This document shows positions 33,276 to 41,762 of a stretch of 64,000 nucleotides of DNA, in pieces. The notes beneath the pieces were generated by a model that saw nothing but the letters and a program-made list of their open reading frames with translations, made no database searches and was not told the DNA's origin. Numbering within the stretch: position 1 is the stretch's first letter; every line of letters starts with the position of its first letter. Source of the DNA: Laspinema palackyanum D2a. GTDB taxonomy: Bacteria; Cyanobacteriota; Cyanobacteriia; Cyanobacteriales; Laspinemataceae. Both the position numbers and the translations under genes were made by a program. The stretch lies in the NCBI GenBank assembly GCA_025370845.1, contig JAMXFF010000002.1, forward strand, positions 150,342 to 214,341. The letters run 5' to 3'.

Positions 33276-33929
33276 CTAATCCTTACTTTTTTTGAGCTTT
33301 GCTTCGCGGGCTGCCTGGGCCTGAGCTTTCTTCTTCTTTCTAGCTTCCTGGGCTTCCCGCTCCGCTTTCTCCCTTGCTGCCTGGGCTTCTGCCCGGGCTT
33401 TTTGCTTTGCAGCGCGGCGTTCTGCTTTGAGTTTTTTCCTGTAATCCTTCCACTCTTTAAAGAGGATCCCGAGTTGATATAAGTAGGCCATTGCTCCGAT
33501 TATGAAGCCACTGGCGATCGCGAATTCGTCCCAATGGCTGGGGAAAAAATCATCAAGAACCAGGTACATCCCCAAACCTAGAGAGCAGCCAAGGGAGAGA
33601 ACAAAAGGGGCGCACAATCCCTCCCACCAACTTTCAATCCCTGGAAAAAATGGAAATCGCCGCCTCCACTCTTCCTCTAAAAATCCTTTCCCCCAGTGGT
33701 GAGCGTAGGCGATCAGGGGGATTAGGGCGAGAAAGCAAAACCAGGTGGCGAGAATTGCGGCGATCGCAAATTCTTCTAGATCCTCCTGAGTTGATATCTG
33801 AACGAAATCAAGGCTTAAGGTGCTGACAAAGGGGAATGCGATCGCCATAAAAATCCCTAAAACGAACGCAGCCCTTAAAATTGAAATTGGGTAGGGTATC
33901 CACAGCGGCCATAATTTCATAATTGGCAC
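33276..33929 (-). CDS. multi-pass membrane protein with basic C-terminus, 217 aa
   Basis: Four hydrophobic segments are visible, for example AAFVLGIFMAIAFPFVSTL, AAILATWFCFLALIPLIAYA and LGCSLGLGMYLVLDDFF. The last 55 residues are a highly charged Lys/Arg/Ala/Glu helix (KKLKAERRAAKQKARAEAQA). That suggests a cytoplasmic coiled coil anchored to the membrane. It sits at the end of the leftward replication block. No family is recognised. Confidence 0.55.
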   Translation of the reverse strand: MPIMKLWPLWIPYPISILRAAFVLGIFMAIAFPFVSTLSLDFVQISTQEDLEEFAIAAILATWFCFLALIPLIAYAHHWGKGFLEEEWRRRFPFFPGIESWWEGLCAPFVLSLGCSLGLGMYLVLDDFFPSHWDEFAIASGFIIGAMAYLYQLGILFKEWKDYRKKLKAERRAAKQKARAEAQAAREKAEREAQEARKKKKAQAQAAREAKLKKSKD

Positions 33930-34010
33930 CGAATGGGTTTGAGATAATTATCCCCCGCTACTGCCCTCGCCTCGCTTTTTTCCCTTGAAATTTTAAAATT
34001 CAATATCTGG

Positions 34011-34044
34011 TCAGCCTATGTCAGCCTATGTCAGCCTATGTCAG
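34011..34044. repeat. three tandem 10-bp repeats TCAGCCTATG
   Basis: Three perfect head-to-tail copies plus TCAG. The array spans the stop codon of the regulator gene ending at 34031. One period equals about one helical turn, as in iterons. The core ACATAGGC on the opposite strand also occurs at the operator near 37878-37885. Confidence 0.6.
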
Positions 34045-34807
34045 TCCTTTGCTTAAACTGGGTGACGTAATACCTCAACTTTTGCTGAAGGTGATCGCGC
34101 TGGCGGCGAGATAGCCCCAGAGTTTCATAGATCTCCGAAAAGGGTACATCGTCAAGCACTAGCTTTAAATAGGTGATGCAATCGGTTTGCTTGCGGGCTT
34201 CGAGATATTTGATTAATTCGGAGATAAGCTCGGCGCGATCGCCCGCCGCCAATTTCTCCCGCTCCTTTTCTTGGGCGGCCCGGACATAGGCTTTATAGAT
34301 CATTCCTCCCCAGGCGCTCAGTTCGTCAGGCCATTCGGCAGCAGCCTCAATTTCGCAAGAGATTTCTCGGGAGCGGCTATGCAGGAAATCAAGCGCCCGT
34401 CTGCGAATCAGGGGAATGCCGCCCAAAATCTTTCGGGAGGCGTAGCGATCGCAGAATACGAAAAACTCTGCGGTCTGGAGTCGGCTTTTTGGAGAATAGC
34501 TGTCTAGCTCAAATTCCCGGCGAAATGCTCGAAGGGCTTCAACATGAAAATTTTGAAGAAAATCAGCAAAGCTGTCGGGGGAAAATTGGTAGCTTGGGGC
34601 CTTATCTTTAAGTCGAGAGTTTAAGAGTTTGAGTTGCTGGGAAATGGGGAAGGCTTTAAGTTTGAGAATTTTATTCCATCGAATTTGAATAAGCTGATTT
34701 TCCCAGTAGGCAATATCTCCGGAATTTTGAATTCTTGGACTTGAGAGACAAACTCGTTGAGCCTCCTGAATGCAGCGATTAAAAATTAAGGTTTCCTCAG
34801 AAGGCAT
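34031..34807 (-). CDS. putative DNA-binding regulator with C-terminal HTH, 258 aa
   Basis: The start is the ATG at 34805-34807 (MPSEETLIFNRC). The frame is open farther upstream to 34993 but would overlap the primase gene. Most of the protein is helical and basic. The last 60 residues (LIKYLEARKQTDCITYLKLV, FSEIYETLGLSRRQRDHLQQ, LRYYVTQF) look like a sigma-70 region 4-type HTH. The motif reminds me of cyanobacterial HetZ-related proteins, but that resemblance is from memory and uncertain. It probably regulates element 2 genes. Confidence 0.5.
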   Translation of the reverse strand: MPSEETLIFNRCIQEAQRVCLSSPRIQNSGDIAYWENQLIQIRWNKILKLKAFPISQQLKLLNSRLKDKAPSYQFSPDSFADFLQNFHVEALRAFRREFELDSYSPKSRLQTAEFFVFCDRYASRKILGGIPLIRRRALDFLHSRSREISCEIEAAAEWPDELSAWGGMIYKAYVRAAQEKEREKLAAGDRAELISELIKYLEARKQTDCITYLKLVLDDVPFSEIYETLGLSRRQRDHLQQKLRYYVTQFKQRTDIG

Positions 34808-34850
34808 AAAACCACCAGGGAAGGGAAGACAAAATTGATAAAAATAAAAA

Positions 34851-36209
34851 TTAAGCAGCAAGGAAGGATTTATAAGCAGCCCTCCTCCACTTGTACCCAG
34901 CGAGGCTGACGATCGCATCGAACTGATAAAGATTTGTATGGCAGCGATACACCCGATCGCCACAGGCCAAAATCTTGCCGTCCAAATCATCAATCAGAAT
35001 TTCGGAGAATGCGGGGTTACCGAGGAAATTCATGCGCCTCGGTAACCGCTGGCAGATTTGAGCCTTGTTAATCGGTTCCAAATCGGATCTAGAGCCTCGT
35101 ACCTCCGAGGGTTGATTCCGATATGTGTTCGATAGGTGGCGCTGGATTGTCCGCTCACTAACTCCCCGATGACTTGCGATCACGCTTTGACTAGCTCCCC
35201 AAAGTACAAATTTTTCGCTCACTCCAATAAACCTTGGGCCTAGCCAAAGTACACGCTGTCCTAGTGCCGCATGGTTGACAAGGGGGTTTATCGGTTTGAT
35301 GCGATTTTCTTCAGGGATATCTCGCTGGGATTCTTTCGCGGCGAATAGTGATGCACGTTGGAGGCCCGCCGCGATCGCCTCGGTGCATTTGATGTTTAGA
35401 TTTTTAATATCCTCATATTTAATTTCGGCAATCTCTGCCAGGGTTTCAAGCCCTGCTGCTTTCGCAATTTTTTTAAGGGCATAGGGATAGACGATCGCCC
35501 GATCGCCCTCAGTATAGAAATGGCGAATCAGCCCAAGCCTCATGGCCTGAGTCAGCAGCCTGCGAATGGAGCTAACCGATCGCTGCAATTCCCCCGCTGC
35601 AAATTCCAGGGAAAACTCAGCCCGCCCGCTGCCCTTGGCGGCAAGTTGGGCAAATGCCCAAATTTTTAAGGGTGCGCGATAAACGGAGTAAAGGCGGGCC
35701 GGGAGCCGGACTGATTCCAGTTTGCGATTCTTGAGGGCGATCGCATAATCAATCAGCCACTCGGGGGCGATGGCGATCGCGCAATCATCAGGAGAATTCA
35801 CCCAATGATATGCGCCGGTCTCTGGGTGGGGGGATGGCGGCAAAACTGACTGGCAACCCTTCCACCGGAAGTCCAGTTGAGAGCCATCGGGTAGATCCTC
35901 CCAATATCTGGCTTTTTGGAAGCGATCGCGCAATTCTTGCGGCACCACAAACCCGAATTGAATCCGCCCGGGTTTCCCCGAACTCCATGCCCATGTCTGG
36001 GGAATAGAGCCGCCGAATAATTCGGTGAGGCGGGCGATCGCACCCTCGCCATCGCAATCGACCGCCAAAAACCCCCCGTGACCGGAGAGGATTCCGCAGG
36101 CAGTTTCGCCCGCAACTTCCTCCCAGGTCAGGGGGAGTTTTTGCCAGTTCAAGCCCTGGGGTTGTTTGGTCCCGGGCTTGATTTTGCAGTAGGAGAAATC
36201 AGCCAGCAT
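34851..36209 (-). CDS. PrimPol-type DNA primase/polymerase with C-terminal extension
   Basis: 452 residues. The N-terminal 160 residues match the bifunctional primase/polymerase family: ACGILSGHGGFLAVDCDGEG carries the DxD metal site, and GCQSVLPPSPHPETGAYHW is the conserved motif near the third catalytic residue. Residues about 190-245 look like a winged helix (AAGELQRSVSSIRRLLTQAM). There is no helicase domain. A further HTH-like segment occurs near 330 (HRGVSERTIQRHLSN). It would prime replication of element 2. It overlaps the upstream gene by 11 bp. Confidence 0.75.
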   Translation of the reverse strand: MLADFSYCKIKPGTKQPQGLNWQKLPLTWEEVAGETACGILSGHGGFLAVDCDGEGAIARLTELFGGSIPQTWAWSSGKPGRIQFGFVVPQELRDRFQKARYWEDLPDGSQLDFRWKGCQSVLPPSPHPETGAYHWVNSPDDCAIAIAPEWLIDYAIALKNRKLESVRLPARLYSVYRAPLKIWAFAQLAAKGSGRAEFSLEFAAGELQRSVSSIRRLLTQAMRLGLIRHFYTEGDRAIVYPYALKKIAKAAGLETLAEIAEIKYEDIKNLNIKCTEAIAAGLQRASLFAAKESQRDIPEENRIKPINPLVNHAALGQRVLWLGPRFIGVSEKFVLWGASQSVIASHRGVSERTIQRHLSNTYRNQPSEVRGSRSDLEPINKAQICQRLPRRMNFLGNPAFSEILIDDLDGKILACGDRVYRCHTNLYQFDAIVSLAGYKWRRAAYKSFLAA

Positions 36210-36474
36210 TTAGGCTGTCTCCTGTCTGGTTTTGGAGTGCAAGAAAGTGAGAATGAAAGTTTGCTCTTTGTGAAAGAGACCTCTCTTTTACTTCTGCCAA
36301 CACACAGGGAAAATCATTAAAAGAGCACCAGAGGTCAATTTTTCCCTCTGCCCACTCTCTAAAATCGCTTTCTAGTTCCTCGGGTGAATTCCATTCCTTA
36401 GCCTGAAATTCTTCTAGCACATCCACGAAGTGCCAGAAAAGGGAATCAAATAACTCTTCTTCTGTTTCGTTCAT
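36199..36474 (-). CDS. small acidic hypothetical protein, 91 aa
   Basis: The protein begins MNETEEELFDSLFWHFVDVL, with PEELESDFREWAEGKIDLWC following. It is acidic and helical. It overlaps the PrimPol gene start by 11 bp, so it is likely co-translated with it. Function is unknown. Confidence 0.5.
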   Translation of the reverse strand: MNETEEELFDSLFWHFVDVLEEFQAKEWNSPEELESDFREWAEGKIDLWCSFNDFPCVLAEVKERSLSQRANFHSHFLALQNQTGDSLNAG

Positions 36475-36513
36475 AACGTAAACATATTGTATGACAATCG
36501 TATGACACAGAAG

Positions 36514-37452
36514 TTAAAAAGGGATGCTGGCTTCTCTGATTTGCTTTATAGCCATTTCCAGGATTTCTACGGCGGATTCTATGAGGGTGTCTTTGTCTTG
36601 GCTGATGTTGCCGTCTTCGTCTTGGAATTCTGCTTCAAAAGACATCTTCATTAAAGGAAGCACTAAGGAGTAAATTTTCTCAAATCCTCTGTTAAATGCA
36701 ATGTCTTTGTATTTCTGTTTGAGCTGGTTAGATTTGGCTATTTTCACTAATTGCACTAGAGAATCATAAAATCCCTCTCTAGTAACTTTGCTAATTTCAT
36801 GTTCCACCCCTAATGCTTTGGCAAGATCTACAATCACCTGATCAGCCATCTGCTCAACTATCTTGTAAATCTCTTCAGTAGTTTCCTCACCGATCGCCCC
36901 ATCCTCCTCATCCTCCTCAGCCTCAACGGATTCAGCCATAGCGTAAGCAATATCAGCAGCCTTAGCAGATTTGGCGTTCTCTATCCACTCGGTAGGAATT
37001 GGGTAGCCACCCTCCTCAGCGATCGCCTCCTCACCCTCCTCAGCCTCATCAGATTTGGCATTCTCTATCCACTCTGGAGGAATTGGGTATCCCACCTCCT
37101 CAGCGATCGCCTTCTCCTTCTGATGGTTCGCCTCCTCTTCCTTTTCCTCCTCCATAAGGATTGCTACCTCAGCCTCAATCAAAATATCTTGGCCGAATCC
37201 CGAATCAAATTGCTTCAGTAGGGCAGAGATGAGATTGAGGCAGTTCATCCGCAGCCCGTAAAACTGGTAAAAGCGATCGCCATCCCCAGGCTCGGGGGGA
37301 TTCACCGCGATCGCATTCTTCAACTTCTCATCCAGCCCCCTCAGCAAACTCAGTGCCTTCTCAGCATCGGCATGGATTATCGAGAAATCCTTATAGATAC
37401 CCTCGAATGGGGCTGATGAGTGGCTATTTCCCTTTCCTTCCTGTGATGGCAT
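36514..37452 (-). CDS. acidic protein with internal repeats, 312 aa
   Basis: Residues about 110-185 contain two copies of a repeat of about 30 residues, AIAEEVGYPIPPEWIENAKS and AIAEEGGYPIPTEWIENAKS, each followed by an acidic stretch. The flanks are helical. The C-terminal part includes EISKVTREGFYDSLVQLVKI. First gene of the leftward replication block, divergent from the XRE repressor. No family is recognised. The acidity and repeats could indicate a protein-binding scaffold. Confidence 0.5.
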   Translation of the reverse strand: MPSQEGKGNSHSSAPFEGIYKDFSIIHADAEKALSLLRGLDEKLKNAIAVNPPEPGDGDRFYQFYGLRMNCLNLISALLKQFDSGFGQDILIEAEVAILMEEEKEEEANHQKEKAIAEEVGYPIPPEWIENAKSDEAEEGEEAIAEEGGYPIPTEWIENAKSAKAADIAYAMAESVEAEEDEEDGAIGEETTEEIYKIVEQMADQVIVDLAKALGVEHEISKVTREGFYDSLVQLVKIAKSNQLKQKYKDIAFNRGFEKIYSLVLPLMKMSFEAEFQDEDGNISQDKDTLIESAVEILEMAIKQIREASIPF

Positions 37453-37562
37453 AGTGATTTTCCTCTCCCTAGCTCTAAATTGATGGGGTGGGGGGGATTG
37501 TTGGGCAATCCCCTTCAGTGTCAGGGGCCGATCACCCTCTGACTGGTTTTGTTGTTCACAAC

Positions 37563-37577
37563 TAGGCGTCGTGCCTA
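37563..37577. promoter_or_regulatory. operator O1 at the XRE repressor start
   Basis: TAGGCGTCGTGCCTA, an imperfect palindrome sharing TAGGCGT...GCCTA with two sites downstream of the XRE gene. Its position directly before the XRE start codon suggests autoregulation. Confidence 0.6.
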
Positions 37578-37588
37578 CTCATGATAAC

Positions 37589-37870
37589 ATGGTAGAAAAG
37601 CAAGTCAATGATGAACCGGAGAAAAATAACTTGAAATTTCTTCGAGAACTGCTGGGGATGACTCAGCAAGAGTTAGCTGAGTTTTTGGGAGTAGCTACTT
37701 CAACCGTTAGCCGATGCGAACGGGGACTATCGGAACTTGAACTGCCCTTTGCCAAGTGGCAGAAACTGGCGGCGCTAGTTCGTCAGCGGTTAAAAGTCGA
37801 TCTGGTTGATGCGCCACCATTCGACCTTTCAGGCAGTCGAGTATCCTCTCTCCGAGATATTTTCGACTAA
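37589..37870 (+). CDS. XRE-family repressor of element 2
   Basis: About 93 residues from the ATG at 37589; a GTG at 37571 is possible but lies within the operator. The HTH is LKFLRELLGMTQQELAEFLG, VATSTVSRCERGLSELELPF. The C-terminus may dimerise (KLAALVRQRLKVDLVDAPPF). Three TAGGCGT-type palindromes surround the gene, including one in the spacer of the promoter for the next operon, so it is probably the repressor that keeps the plus-strand operon off. Confidence 0.75.
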   Translation: MVEKQVNDEPEKNNLKFLRELLGMTQQELAEFLGVATSTVSRCERGLSELELPFAKWQKLAALVRQRLKVDLVDAPPFDLSGSRVSSLRDIFD

Positions 37871-37874
37871 GCCA

Positions 37875-37924
37875 TTGACATAGGCGTTACGCCTAGTTAT
37901 ATTGATAACTAAGCGTAACGCCTA
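37875..37924 (+). promoter_or_regulatory. promoter with operators O2 and O3
   Basis: TTGACA (37875-37880), a 17-bp spacer and TATATT (37898-37903) form a near-consensus sigma-70 promoter directed at the SAP-domain operon. The perfect palindrome TAGGCGTTACGCCTA (37881-37895) fills the spacer. TAAGCGTAACGCCTA (37910-37924) covers the likely transcription start, 29 bp farther. Repressor binding would block this promoter. Confidence 0.75.
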
Positions 37925-37945
37925 GTCTATAGGGCTGGGAAATTT

Positions 37946-40225
37946 GTGAAAATCACCGAATTCAAACTGGCCGAACTCAAGAGCGCCTGCAAATCCGCCG
38001 GGGGCAAGGGCTACTCAGCCCTCTCAAAATCTGAATTAATCGAATGGATCGCGGCCTCCCCCCGGAGCGCCGATATTTTGGCTGCTTTGCCGGGGGCTCC
38101 CACCATTGAATGCATGGAGGAAAAATCCAGCATCGAGGAGACTGCCGGGGAGGAGATTGAGGCAGATGCGATCGCTGAAACCCCTTCTAACTCGTCAGGC
38201 ATGGATGAAAAATCCGCCATCGATGACTCGGGAATCTGCGAAATTGATTTGCTGGAAATTATCAATTCCGTGGATGAGGAGCTACCAGATGAGGAGCGAC
38301 TGGCAAAAAAAGGGCGGGCTGAAGCTGAAGAGAAAGCCCTTGTGCGCTATGGGCATGACTGCTCTCGCTACGCTCTTGATGAAAACGGCGAGATTCTATG
38401 CCACGGCAGCGGCCCGATTGAGTATGCGGATGAGGATTTACTGGAGGAAGCCAAAGCCGAATGGATTCAGCGCATCCGCTCACTTTCCTCCCGCCTGGGA
38501 GCCGAAGCCGAAGGCGTGGCTAAAAAGGTAACGGGGAAAAGCTTGACCTTTTGCTCGGTTGCCGAACTCCAGAAAGTTTTCAGCCGATTAGCCCAGCTCT
38601 CCCAGTTGGTGGGGACCGATGATTCCGAGCCTATCCCTGAAGAGGAACTTTCGGAGGATGAGCGAGAGGCTAATGCTTTTGGCGCTAAGTTTGTGGCGGA
38701 TTTTTTGGAGGGGGGTGATGGTGCGATCACTGACTCCCCTGAAACCATCTCCCTGGCGCAACTCCTAGAGCAAGGGACAAATCTGCAGCCAGTCCCTGAT
38801 GGCCCTTTTGCGAATCCTATGTGGCGGATTGGATTTTTTTACAATGGCGTGTCTCATGCGTTTCTCCCTGATCTCTTCAAATCCTCGGAAGAGTGCCAGC
38901 AAGGAATCGACTGGATCATGACTGGCTGGGAGGAACTTCGTAAACAGCAGGCGATCGCTGACTGCGAGGAAATGGTCACTGCGCTCAATCAAGTCATTGA
39001 GGAAGATCCGAATATGTACGCTGCGATTATCTCCAATGATCTCCTCAAGGTGATGTTTTGGGATACCGACGAAGATTTTCTGGTTTCCCGAGGGAAAGGG
39101 GGGTGGTACCTGGATGAGGAGCTTGTTGATAAAGTCGAGGGCTGGAGCTTGCGATTTAATATTTGCAAAGAAGCCTTGTCCCAGGCTTGCAACTTAATCA
39201 AAGAGGCGATCGCCGAACCAGAAGAGGAAACCGAGGAAGAGAAGCAGCATGCGATCGAGGCGATTAAACTGGATTTGGCTTTGGCGACAGATGGCGATAT
39301 CAAGGCAATGAATGAGTGCTTAGGTCACCGCTGCGATGAAGCTTTTGGAATGCAGCCACCGCCTCCCCAACACTTGCGCGATCGGGCGGTGGCAATTTTT
39401 AAGACAAGCCCGCCCGATGGGACCGGATTCGTTCCCAGTAACGGGACGACAGGCGATATCTGGGAATCAATCTGGTGTGAACAGTGCTCAAAGTTCACTG
39501 AATCGGGGTGCCCGATTTATATTGAAGCCCTGGCCGGGGAACCGCCAGCAGAATGGCAGTATTGGGATGGCGCGCCACTCTGCACCGGATTTGAAGTGGG
39601 AATCCCACCCGAGGAATCCATCGCCCCTCCCCCGCCGCCTGAAGCCTCCACCGCTTGCCCGATTTTCTACCCCGGGGATATCGTGCGCCGGTTCATTGAG
39701 CCTTATATCGTAGCGGGTCCGGATAAGGAGCGCCCGGGCAATTGGTTGGTGCGATCGCAAGAATTCCCCGAGGCGGGGGAATATTCCCTCAAACTCTTAT
39801 GGCCGCATCTCATCGCCCCATCCAAATCCTATAAATTCCCAGAGTATCCCCAATCTCTATTCTCCCTCTGGAATTTAGCCATCACCAACGCCCACAAAAT
39901 TCGGCTTATGGACGGATGGGATAACCGAGATATTGCCGCACGGCTCCAAGATGCTGGATTTCAATTCGCCAATCGGATTTGGGATTTCTGCGAAGAGTTT
40001 GAAAGCTATGAAAAATTATTTGCTGAATTCGTCACCTGTGGCGATTGGGTAATTGCGCGATCAGGCTGTGCGATCGTCGTGTGTTGGGACCCGCATCTAT
40101 TCATCTGGCAAATTGAATCCCAAGATTTAGATTTCTGGGTAAATCAGATTAAATCCTGGCAATCCGAATGGCGCGATCCAGTGATTGCTAAACCCGTAAA
40201 AACCCTATTAAAAGCCACTGCATAA
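37946..40225 (+). CDS. large SAP-domain protein, 759 aa
   Basis: It starts at a GTG after AGGGCTGGGA. Residues about 1-40 match a SAP-like DNA-binding motif (KITEFKLAELKSACKSAGGK, YSALSKSELIEWIAA). Acidic low-complexity stretches follow. Cys residues occur in NGEILCHGSGP and near 510-540 (WCEQCSKFTESGC, GAPLCTG), possibly a metal site. Two homologous-looking C-terminal helical regions end in WVNQIKSWQSEW. It is the first gene under the repressed promoter. Function is unknown; DNA binding is inferred from the SAP motif. Confidence 0.6.
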   Translation: MKITEFKLAELKSACKSAGGKGYSALSKSELIEWIAASPRSADILAALPGAPTIECMEEKSSIEETAGEEIEADAIAETPSNSSGMDEKSAIDDSGICEIDLLEIINSVDEELPDEERLAKKGRAEAEEKALVRYGHDCSRYALDENGEILCHGSGPIEYADEDLLEEAKAEWIQRIRSLSSRLGAEAEGVAKKVTGKSLTFCSVAELQKVFSRLAQLSQLVGTDDSEPIPEEELSEDEREANAFGAKFVADFLEGGDGAITDSPETISLAQLLEQGTNLQPVPDGPFANPMWRIGFFYNGVSHAFLPDLFKSSEECQQGIDWIMTGWEELRKQQAIADCEEMVTALNQVIEEDPNMYAAIISNDLLKVMFWDTDEDFLVSRGKGGWYLDEELVDKVEGWSLRFNICKEALSQACNLIKEAIAEPEEETEEEKQHAIEAIKLDLALATDGDIKAMNECLGHRCDEAFGMQPPPPQHLRDRAVAIFKTSPPDGTGFVPSNGTTGDIWESIWCEQCSKFTESGCPIYIEALAGEPPAEWQYWDGAPLCTGFEVGIPPEESIAPPPPPEASTACPIFYPGDIVRRFIEPYIVAGPDKERPGNWLVRSQEFPEAGEYSLKLLWPHLIAPSKSYKFPEYPQSLFSLWNLAITNAHKIRLMDGWDNRDIAARLQDAGFQFANRIWDFCEEFESYEKLFAEFVTCGDWVIARSGCAIVVCWDPHLFIWQIESQDLDFWVNQIKSWQSEWRDPVIAKPVKTLLKATA

Positions 40226-40235
40226 GGGGGGATAA

Positions 40236-40538
40236 ATGGCTCATCGGATACAAATCAACGAAGAATATGCCGCTTATCTATTAGCTCAATACGGGTCCGA
40301 AGTAGCAGAAAGATACAGAGAAATCTCGACCAATTACACGCCTCGCCCCCGAGGGAATCAGAGGGTTTTGGATTGTAATTCGGATTCTATTTTTTTGAAT
40401 TGTGCTGAATGCGGAAGTAAATTCAAAAAAAAACCTGCCGGATCTAAAAAATTCTGCGGGAGAAAGTGCGCCGGAAAAGCTACCCGCCGCAAGCAACTCG
40501 CCCAAAAAACCAAGAAACCCAGGAAGAAGACAAAATGA
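40236..40538 (+). CDS. small basic zinc-finger protein, 100 aa
   Basis: The N-terminal half is helical (INEEYAAYLLAQYGSEVAER). The C-terminal half has CAECGSKFKKKPAGSKKFC, then GRKC, a four-cysteine zinc ribbon, and a very basic tail (KKPRKKTK). It starts 10 bp after the SAP gene. It probably binds nucleic acid. Confidence 0.6.
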   Translation: MAHRIQINEEYAAYLLAQYGSEVAERYREISTNYTPRPRGNQRVLDCNSDSIFLNCAECGSKFKKKPAGSKKFCGRKCAGKATRRKQLAQKTKKPRKKTK

Positions 40539-40655
40539 TGATTTTTGCAGCAGCCCTACTTCTATTTCGGATGGCTGTCTTACAGCCTGTCATACACACA
40601 CCCGATCCGACCCGGGATTGCCGATCGGACCGTTGTGATAAAGACTAAAAAAGAA

Positions 40656-40682
40656 GGCGATCGCAACTGTCATGCGATCGCC
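40656..40682. terminator. hairpin made of two HIP1 sites
   Basis: GGCGATCGCA and TGCGATCGCC form a perfect 10-bp stem around ACTGTCA. It lies in the 196-bp gap after the zinc-finger gene. It may act as a terminator or attenuator although no T-run follows directly. Confidence 0.45.
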
Positions 40683-40734
40683 CGTTCGTTCATTGCATCG
40701 TTGATTAAGGATTAAAGCAAGGTAGAGGTTACAC

Positions 40735-40935
40735 ATGACTGATTATAGCACACCACCGGAATTAAACCCGGTAGATTTGTGGCACCAAACTGACAAAACA
40801 CAAGAGGAACTAGCTGAGATTTTCGACGTACACCCAACGACCTTTGCCCGGTGGTGCAACGGCTCCCGCAAACCATCCCTCGCTTACCGGCGCAGGGCAG
40901 CTGAACTAGCGCAACAATTACTTTCCCGTCAATAG
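40735..40935 (+). CDS. small Cro-like HTH protein, 66 aa
   Basis: The HTH is LWHQTDKTQEELAEIFDVHP, TTFARWCNGSRKPS. Its size suits a Cro-type regulator or a recombination directionality factor. It lies after the HIP1 hairpin and starts a second small gene cluster leading to the integrase. Confidence 0.6.
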   Translation: MTDYSTPPELNPVDLWHQTDKTQEELAEIFDVHPTTFARWCNGSRKPSLAYRRRAAELAQQLLSRQ

Positions 40936-41013
40936 CCAGCGTCAATACCCCGTCACTCGGACGGGGTTTATAGTGACGATAGACAAGCGATAAACAAGCG
41001 CACCGGATACGCG

Positions 41014-41289
41014 ATGGATACGCGACTATACAACGCTTCCCTAGCGCCTGAGATTAGCTGGCTTACCAACTCCCAAATCGAGCATCTCTTACAGGTCTCC
41101 CCTTCTGTCTTACGGCAGGATAAATCAGTTTTAAGAAGCCTCAAACTTCTTAAAATCCCAGAGAGATCTAAAGGGTGTGAGAGGGAAGGGATTCAATTAT
41201 TAATTGAATTTCGCCAGTTAGTACAAGAGCGAGGAAGGGAACCCGCAATAAGAGAAATCTGGAGGAAACATGGCCCACGCAAAGGATAA
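41014..41289 (+). CDS. hypothetical protein, 91 aa
   Basis: It starts MDTRLYNASLAPEISWLTNS and continues IEHLLQVSPSVLRQDKSVLR, which may be a small HTH. The C-terminus is basic. It overlaps the next gene by 20 bp. No family is recognised. Confidence 0.45.
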   Translation: MDTRLYNASLAPEISWLTNSQIEHLLQVSPSVLRQDKSVLRSLKLLKIPERSKGCEREGIQLLIEFRQLVQERGREPAIREIWRKHGPRKG

Positions 41290-41563
41290 AGAAAAAATTG
41301 AGGAACTACAGGGAGAGAGCAAGCAATCCGCTGATTCCCCGATTCATCAAGCAGCCGATCAAGCCTCTGAACAGATGCTTGAGCAAGTCGAAGGGTTAAC
41401 CCTAAAACTCTTTCACGAAAAATTGCAGAACCGGGCTTTCGGTGATTCCTTTCGCCGCCAACTACAAGAAATTTTGCAGACAACTCCCCAAACTTTTGAA
41501 GCTCGAATCATTGAGCAGCGAATGCCAGCCAAACTACTCACCCCCAATCAATCCAATGCCTAA
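41270..41563 (+). CDS. hypothetical helical protein, 97 aa
   Basis: The ATG is preceded by GGAGGAAAC. Sequence is helical and polar (MAHAKDKEKIEELQGESKQS, EQMLEQVEGLTLKLFHEKLQ). Overlaps both neighbours slightly. Function is unknown. Confidence 0.5.
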   Translation: MAHAKDKEKIEELQGESKQSADSPIHQAADQASEQMLEQVEGLTLKLFHEKLQNRAFGDSFRRQLQEILQTTPQTFEARIIEQRMPAKLLTPNQSNA

Positions 41564-41762
41564 TCAAGCCGAACAATCAGAGTTTATAGAGACAACTACC
41601 AGAGTGTACCTCCAGCGGGAGGATGCCCGCCAGAGTTCTTTTGAGAGAGCATTCCCTCTTCTGATTCTGGCTTTTATGGTCGCTGGCATGGTGGCTTTAA
41701 CTGCCAACCAGGGATCTGGACCTTCGACAATCAACAACAATCACATTGAGGTAACCAAATAA
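41556..41762 (+). CDS. single-pass membrane protein, 68 aa
   Basis: It starts MPNQAEQSEFIETTTRVYLQ. One membrane span follows (AFPLLILAFMVAGMVALTA) and then a short polar tail. The size and topology resemble filamentous-phage coat or holin-like proteins, but without confirming features. It overlaps the next gene by one base. Confidence 0.5.
   Translation: MPNQAEQSEFIETTTRVYLQREDARQSSFERAFPLLILAFMVAGMVALTANQGSGPSTINNNHIEVTK

Noticed and set aside
41442-41762. Long form (106 aa) of the small membrane protein
   Set aside because: The extra N-terminus is read from within the preceding gene in another frame. The ATG at 41556 fits the gene spacing better.
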